Part shown: in pieces, positions 60,953 through 64,000 of the stretch | How positions within the stretch are numbered: the stretch's first letter is position 1 | How the letters are laid out: each line of letters starts with the position of its first letter | Source: Prado023 sp963788325 | Lineage (GTDB): Bacteria; Actinomycetota; Actinomycetes; S36-B12; CAIYMF01 | DNA length: 64,000 nt | Direction: 5' to 3' | Assembly: GCA_963788325.1 (NCBI GenBank) | Contig: CAWBGJ010000002.1 | Location: 5,582-69,581 of the forward strand | Position numbers and translations under genes: made by a program | Notes under the pieces: generated by a model | The model's database searches: none | Told to the model about the DNA's origin: nothing | Seen by the model: only the letters and a program-made list of their open reading frames with translations

Positions 60953-62320
60953 ATGACTGAGGCCGCGCGTACCCACAAGTTCCTCCTGACCGAGGACGAG
61001 ATGCCCACGACCTGGTACAACCTGGTCGCCGACCTGCCGGTGCCCCCACCCCCGCCGCTGCACCCGGGCACCCACGAGCCGATCGGCCCGGACGCCCTCG
61101 AGCCGCTGTTCCCGATGGAACTGATCATGCAGGAGGTCACCGACCAGAAGTACGTGGACATCCCCGGTGAGGTGCTCGACGTCTACCGGCAGTGGCGCCC
61201 GGCCCCGCTGATGCGTGCCTACCGGCTCGAGGAGTCCCTGGGCACCACCGCGCGGATCTACTACAAGTACGAGGGCGTGAGCCCTGCGGGCTCGCACAAG
61301 GTCAACACCTCCGTGCCGCAGGCGTACTACAACGCCAAGGCCGGCACCCGCAAGCTCACCACTGAGACCGGCGCCGGGCAGTGGGGAACGGCGCTGAGCT
61401 ACGCGAGCGCCCTGTTCGGCCTCGAGTGCGAGGTGTGGCAGGTGGGCGCCTCGTTCGACCAGAAGCCCTATCGGCGGATGATGATCGAGACGTTCGGGGC
61501 CACGGTGCACCGCTCGCCCTCGCCGCTGACTGAGTCGGGCAGGCACTTCCTCGAGGCTGACCCGGATCATCCGGGCTCGTTGGGGATCGCGATCTCCGAG
61601 GCCGTCGAGGTGGCGGCTGGGGACCCGAGCGTCAAGTACGCGCTCGGATCAGTGCTCAACCACGTGATCCTGCACCAGACGATCATCGGCGAGGAGGCGC
61701 TGCTGCAGATGGCCAGGGCCGGGGACACCCCCGACGTGGTCATCGGCTGCACGGGCGGGGGCTCGAACTTCGCCGGCCTGGCCTTCCCGTTCATCCGCGA
61801 GACGCTGGCCGGGAAGATGAGTCCCGTGATCCGCGCGGTGGAGCCCGCGAGCTGCCCGACGCTGACCCGCGGGGAGTATGCCTACGACTTCGGCGATGCC
61901 TCGGGGATGACGCCGTTGATGAAGATGCACACGCTGGGCCACAACTTCATCCCGGATCCGATCCACGCCGGAGGCCTGCGCTACCACGGCATGTCGCCGC
62001 TGCTGTCCCACGCCTACGACCAGGGCCTGCTCGAGGCACAGGCCGTGCCGCAGACCGAGTGCTTCGACGCGGCGATCCGGTTCGCCCGCACCGAGGGCAT
62101 CGTCGCTGCGCCCGAGTCCAGCCACGCGATCGCTGCGGCGATCCGGGAGGCGCACCAGGCCACGGAGGCCGGCGATGAGCGGGTGATCCTCATCGCCCTG
62201 TCCGGGCACGGGCACTTCGACCTCGCGGCCTACGACGCGTACCTCAACGGACGGATGGTCGACACCGACACCCCGGACGAGAAGTTCGCGCCGTCGCTGG
62301 CGGAGCTGCCCGTGATCTGA
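60953..62320 (+). CDS. trpB2: Tryptophan synthase beta-like protein, TrpB2 type
   Basis: PLP enzyme, 455 residues. The PLP lysine is Lys116 in SPAGSHKVNTSVPQAYYN, and the phosphate-binding loop is GCTGGGSNFAGLAFPF. The long N-terminus (HKFLLTEDEMPTTWYNLVAD) and the insert around LVADLPVPPPP mark the TrpB2 class, which is usually stand-alone and can make tryptophan from indole and serine. No trpA or other trp gene is adjacent, fitting an indole-salvage role. Promoter spacing suggests a leaderless mRNA. Confidence 0.9.
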   Translation: MTEAARTHKFLLTEDEMPTTWYNLVADLPVPPPPPLHPGTHEPIGPDALEPLFPMELIMQEVTDQKYVDIPGEVLDVYRQWRPAPLMRAYRLEESLGTTARIYYKYEGVSPAGSHKVNTSVPQAYYNAKAGTRKLTTETGAGQWGTALSYASALFGLECEVWQVGASFDQKPYRRMMIETFGATVHRSPSPLTESGRHFLEADPDHPGSLGIAISEAVEVAAGDPSVKYALGSVLNHVILHQTIIGEEALLQMARAGDTPDVVIGCTGGGSNFAGLAFPFIRETLAGKMSPVIRAVEPASCPTLTRGEYAYDFGDASGMTPLMKMHTLGHNFIPDPIHAGGLRYHGMSPLLSHAYDQGLLEAQAVPQTECFDAAIRFARTEGIVAAPESSHAIAAAIREAHQATEAGDERVILIALSGHGHFDLAAYDAYLNGRMVDTDTPDEKFAPSLAELPVI

Positions 62321-62377
62321 GGCTCGGCGCCGGGGGCGATTCGGCGCAATCGAGGTACGTGGGTCAAACTTGGGCCT

Positions 62378-63385
62378 GTGCCGTCCCTGATCTCCAGCCG
62401 CGCCGAGGGCGTGCTGCTGCCCGACCCGGAGCTCGACGCCCGGATCGCGGCCAGCATGGCCGAGGTCGAGGATCTGCTGCGCCACTCGGTGGTCAGCGAG
62501 TACCCGTTCGTCACCAGCGCCGCCCGGCACCTTGTCGATGCCGGTGGCAAGCGGTTCCGGCCCTTGGTGACCCTGCTCGCAGCCCAGTTCGGAACCCCCC
62601 AGGAGCCTGGCGTCGTGCCTTCGGCGGTGGTCGTCGAGCTGACCCACCTGGCCACGCTCTACCACGACGACGTGATGGACGAGGCCCCCCTGCGGCGTGG
62701 TGCGGCCTCAGCCAACGCCCGCTGGGACAACACGGTGGCCATCCTCACCGGTGACTTCCTGTTCGCCCGGGCCTCGGACCTGTTGGCCGACCTCGGCCCG
62801 GAGGCAGTGCGCATCCAGGCTCGCACCTTCGAGCGGTTGTGCACCGGCCAGATCCGCGAGACCGTCGGCCCTGCCGAGGGCGAGGACCCGATCGACCACC
62901 ATGTGTCGGTGCTGGCGGACAAGACCGGCTCGCTGATCGCCACCGCCGGCCGGTTCGGGGCGATGATGTCCGGCGCGGACGAGGCCACGGTCGAGACGCT
63001 GGCCACCTTCGGTGAGCGGATCGGAGTGGCGTTCCAGCTCGCCGACGACCTGGTCGACATCGGCAGCGAGCGGGCGCAGTCGGGCAAGACCCCCGGCACC
63101 GACCTGCGCGAGGGGATCGCGACCCTGGCTGTCCTCTACGCGCGGTCCTCGCAGGACCCTGCCGACGCACGCCTGCGTGAACTGACCTCCGGGCCGATCG
63201 ACGACGACGCCGAGCACGCGGAGGCCCTGTCCCTGCTGCGGGCGCACCCGGCGATGACGCGGGCCCGCGACGAGGCCCACCGCTGGGCCGACGAGGCCCG
63301 GGCCGCCCTCGCGCCGTTGCCCGAGGGACCGGCGCGCGAGGCGCTGGAGATGCTCTGCGACTACGTGGTGGACCGGACGGGCTGA
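62378..63385 (+). CDS. Polyprenyl diphosphate synthase (menaquinone side-chain type)
   Basis: Trans-isoprenyl diphosphate synthase, 335 residues. First Asp-rich motif DDVMD at residues 97-101 (TLYHDDVMDEAPLRRG), second in AFQLADDLVDIGSE; GGKRFRPLVTLLAAQF is the usual IPP-binding block. The residues before the first motif are small, which generally favours a long product, so hepta- to nonaprenyl diphosphate for MenA is likely (GrcC/HepT group). GTG start at 62378. The next gene starts in the stop codon (TGATG). Confidence 0.9.
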   Translation: MPSLISSRAEGVLLPDPELDARIAASMAEVEDLLRHSVVSEYPFVTSAARHLVDAGGKRFRPLVTLLAAQFGTPQEPGVVPSAVVVELTHLATLYHDDVMDEAPLRRGAASANARWDNTVAILTGDFLFARASDLLADLGPEAVRIQARTFERLCTGQIRETVGPAEGEDPIDHHVSVLADKTGSLIATAGRFGAMMSGADEATVETLATFGERIGVAFQLADDLVDIGSERAQSGKTPGTDLREGIATLAVLYARSSQDPADARLRELTSGPIDDDAEHAEALSLLRAHPAMTRARDEAHRWADEARAALAPLPEGPAREALEMLCDYVVDRTG

Positions 63386-64000
63386 TGGCCGTCCGCGATC
63401 TCAGCGGACTGCGCGCCGGGGTCGCCTCCGGGTTCGCCGCCTACATCCTGTGGGGACTGTTCCCGCTCTACTGGGGATTCCTCGAGCCGGCGACCCCGGC
63501 CGAGGTGCTCGCGGCCCGCGTCCTGTTCTCGCTGGTCTCCCTGGCCGTGCTGGTCACTGTCGTGGGGCAGTGGGTCGACGTCCGCGCGGTGCTGGCCGAC
63601 CGTCGGCGCCTGGGCATCCTCACGGTGGCGGCATTCATCGTCTCGGTCAACTGGGGGGTGTTCATCTGGGCCGTCGACAACGACCACGTGGTCGATGCCT
63701 CCTTGGGCTACTTCATCAACCCGCTGGTCTCTGTGGCGCTCGGGGTCGTGGTGCTGCGCGAGCGATTGCGGGGGCTGCAGTGGCTGGCCGTGGCGATCGC
63801 AACGGTCGCGGTGGCCTACGCCACGCTCGCAGTGGGTCGGGTTCCCTGGATCGCCCTCGTGCTGGCGTTCTCGTTCGGGATCTACGGGCTGGCCAAGAAG
63901 CTCGCAGGCGTGGACGCGATCGCCAGCCTGACCGTCGAGATGCTGGTCCTCACGCCCGTCGCGCTGGCCTACATCGGCTGGCTGGCCAGCCGTGGTGCTC
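63385..64000 (+). CDS. rarD: RarD-type EamA permease (truncated by window end)
   Basis: Multi-helix drug/metabolite transporter family member; 205 codons are present and the 3' end is outside the window. FAAYILWGLFPLYWGFLEP at the N-terminus is diagnostic for RarD, followed by EVLAARVLFSLVSLAVLVTV, VNWGVFIWAVDNDHVVDASL and GYFINPLVSVALGVVVLRER. The substrate is unknown (named for chloramphenicol sensitivity in other bacteria). The ATG overlaps the polyprenyl synthase stop. Confidence 0.9.
   Translation, partial: MAVRDLSGLRAGVASGFAAYILWGLFPLYWGFLEPATPAEVLAARVLFSLVSLAVLVTVVGQWVDVRAVLADRRRLGILTVAAFIVSVNWGVFIWAVDNDHVVDASLGYFINPLVSVALGVVVLRERLRGLQWLAVAIATVAVAYATLAVGRVPWIALVLAFSFGIYGLAKKLAGVDAIASLTVEMLVLTPVALAYIGWLASRGA

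Overview
The window is high-GC DNA (roughly 70% by eye) with dense, overlapping operons, many GTG starts and conserved housekeeping clusters. Gene content and order point to a free-living Actinomycetota: hemA-C-D-B-L followed by the System II cytochrome c genes, then a spread-out menaquinone locus and a 14-gene nuo operon. The same broad order (hem, ccs, men, menJ-like reductase, polyprenyl synthase) is known from Mycobacterium. No rRNA is present, so I do not go below phylum. Complex I plus pyruvate formate-lyase suggests an aerobe that also ferments or survives low oxygen.

Layout. 0-3.8 kb (minus): a sugar-type ABC importer (binding protein, permease, ATPase) and a DosR/NarL-like response regulator, all broken by single-base indels. 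4.1-10.6 kb (plus): C5-pathway heme genes hemA, hemC, hemD (methylase-U3S fusion), hemB and hemL, most with indels. 10.6-15.6 kb (plus): histidine phosphatase and tlpA-like, ccdA, resB and ccsB genes. 15.6-18.0 kb: two small membrane-protein genes split by an insertion sequence (about 16141-17538). 18.0-19.1 kb: glutathione peroxidase and OhrR behind a strong palindrome. 19.1-20.9 kb: acyl-CoA dehydrogenase. 21.2-23.4 kb (minus): menE-menA. 23.5-27.0 kb: YbhFS-like exporter and TetR repressor. 27.1-34.3 kb: GNAT, menB, menC, menD, rhodanese, menF, menG. 34.4-39.6 kb: HdeD-like protein, a GCPVC membrane protein, pflA/pflB, DinB-like protein. 39.8-57.0 kb (plus): geranylgeranyl-reductase-family gene and nuoA-N. 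57.1-60.8 kb (minus): SpoIIAA-like protein, antibiotic-type ABC exporter and GbsR/MarR regulator. 61-64 kb (plus): trpB2, long-chain polyprenyl synthase, truncated rarD.

How it fits together: the window encodes much of a respiratory chain. Heme is made and cytochrome c matured by the first block. Menaquinone head group (menF, D, C, E, B), side chain (polyprenyl synthase), prenylation (menA), methylation (menG) and possibly tail reduction (menJ-like) come from scattered transcripts, and nuo supplies NADH-driven reduction of that quinone. menH and a DHNA-CoA thioesterase are not seen here.

The most interesting signals are regulatory: two near-identical CsoR-family-type palindromes linking a rhodanese and a CPVC membrane protein; a palindrome at the gpx-ohrR pair; palindromes at two ABC exporter/regulator loci; a DosR-like box before pflB; and repeated use of a TAnnnT hexamer 6-7 nt before the start codon, suggesting leaderless transcripts. 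Indels cluster at 0.1-9.5, 17.3, 21.4-22.0, 57.6-59.2 and 60.3-60.7 kb and look mostly like assembly errors, because they hit essential genes.
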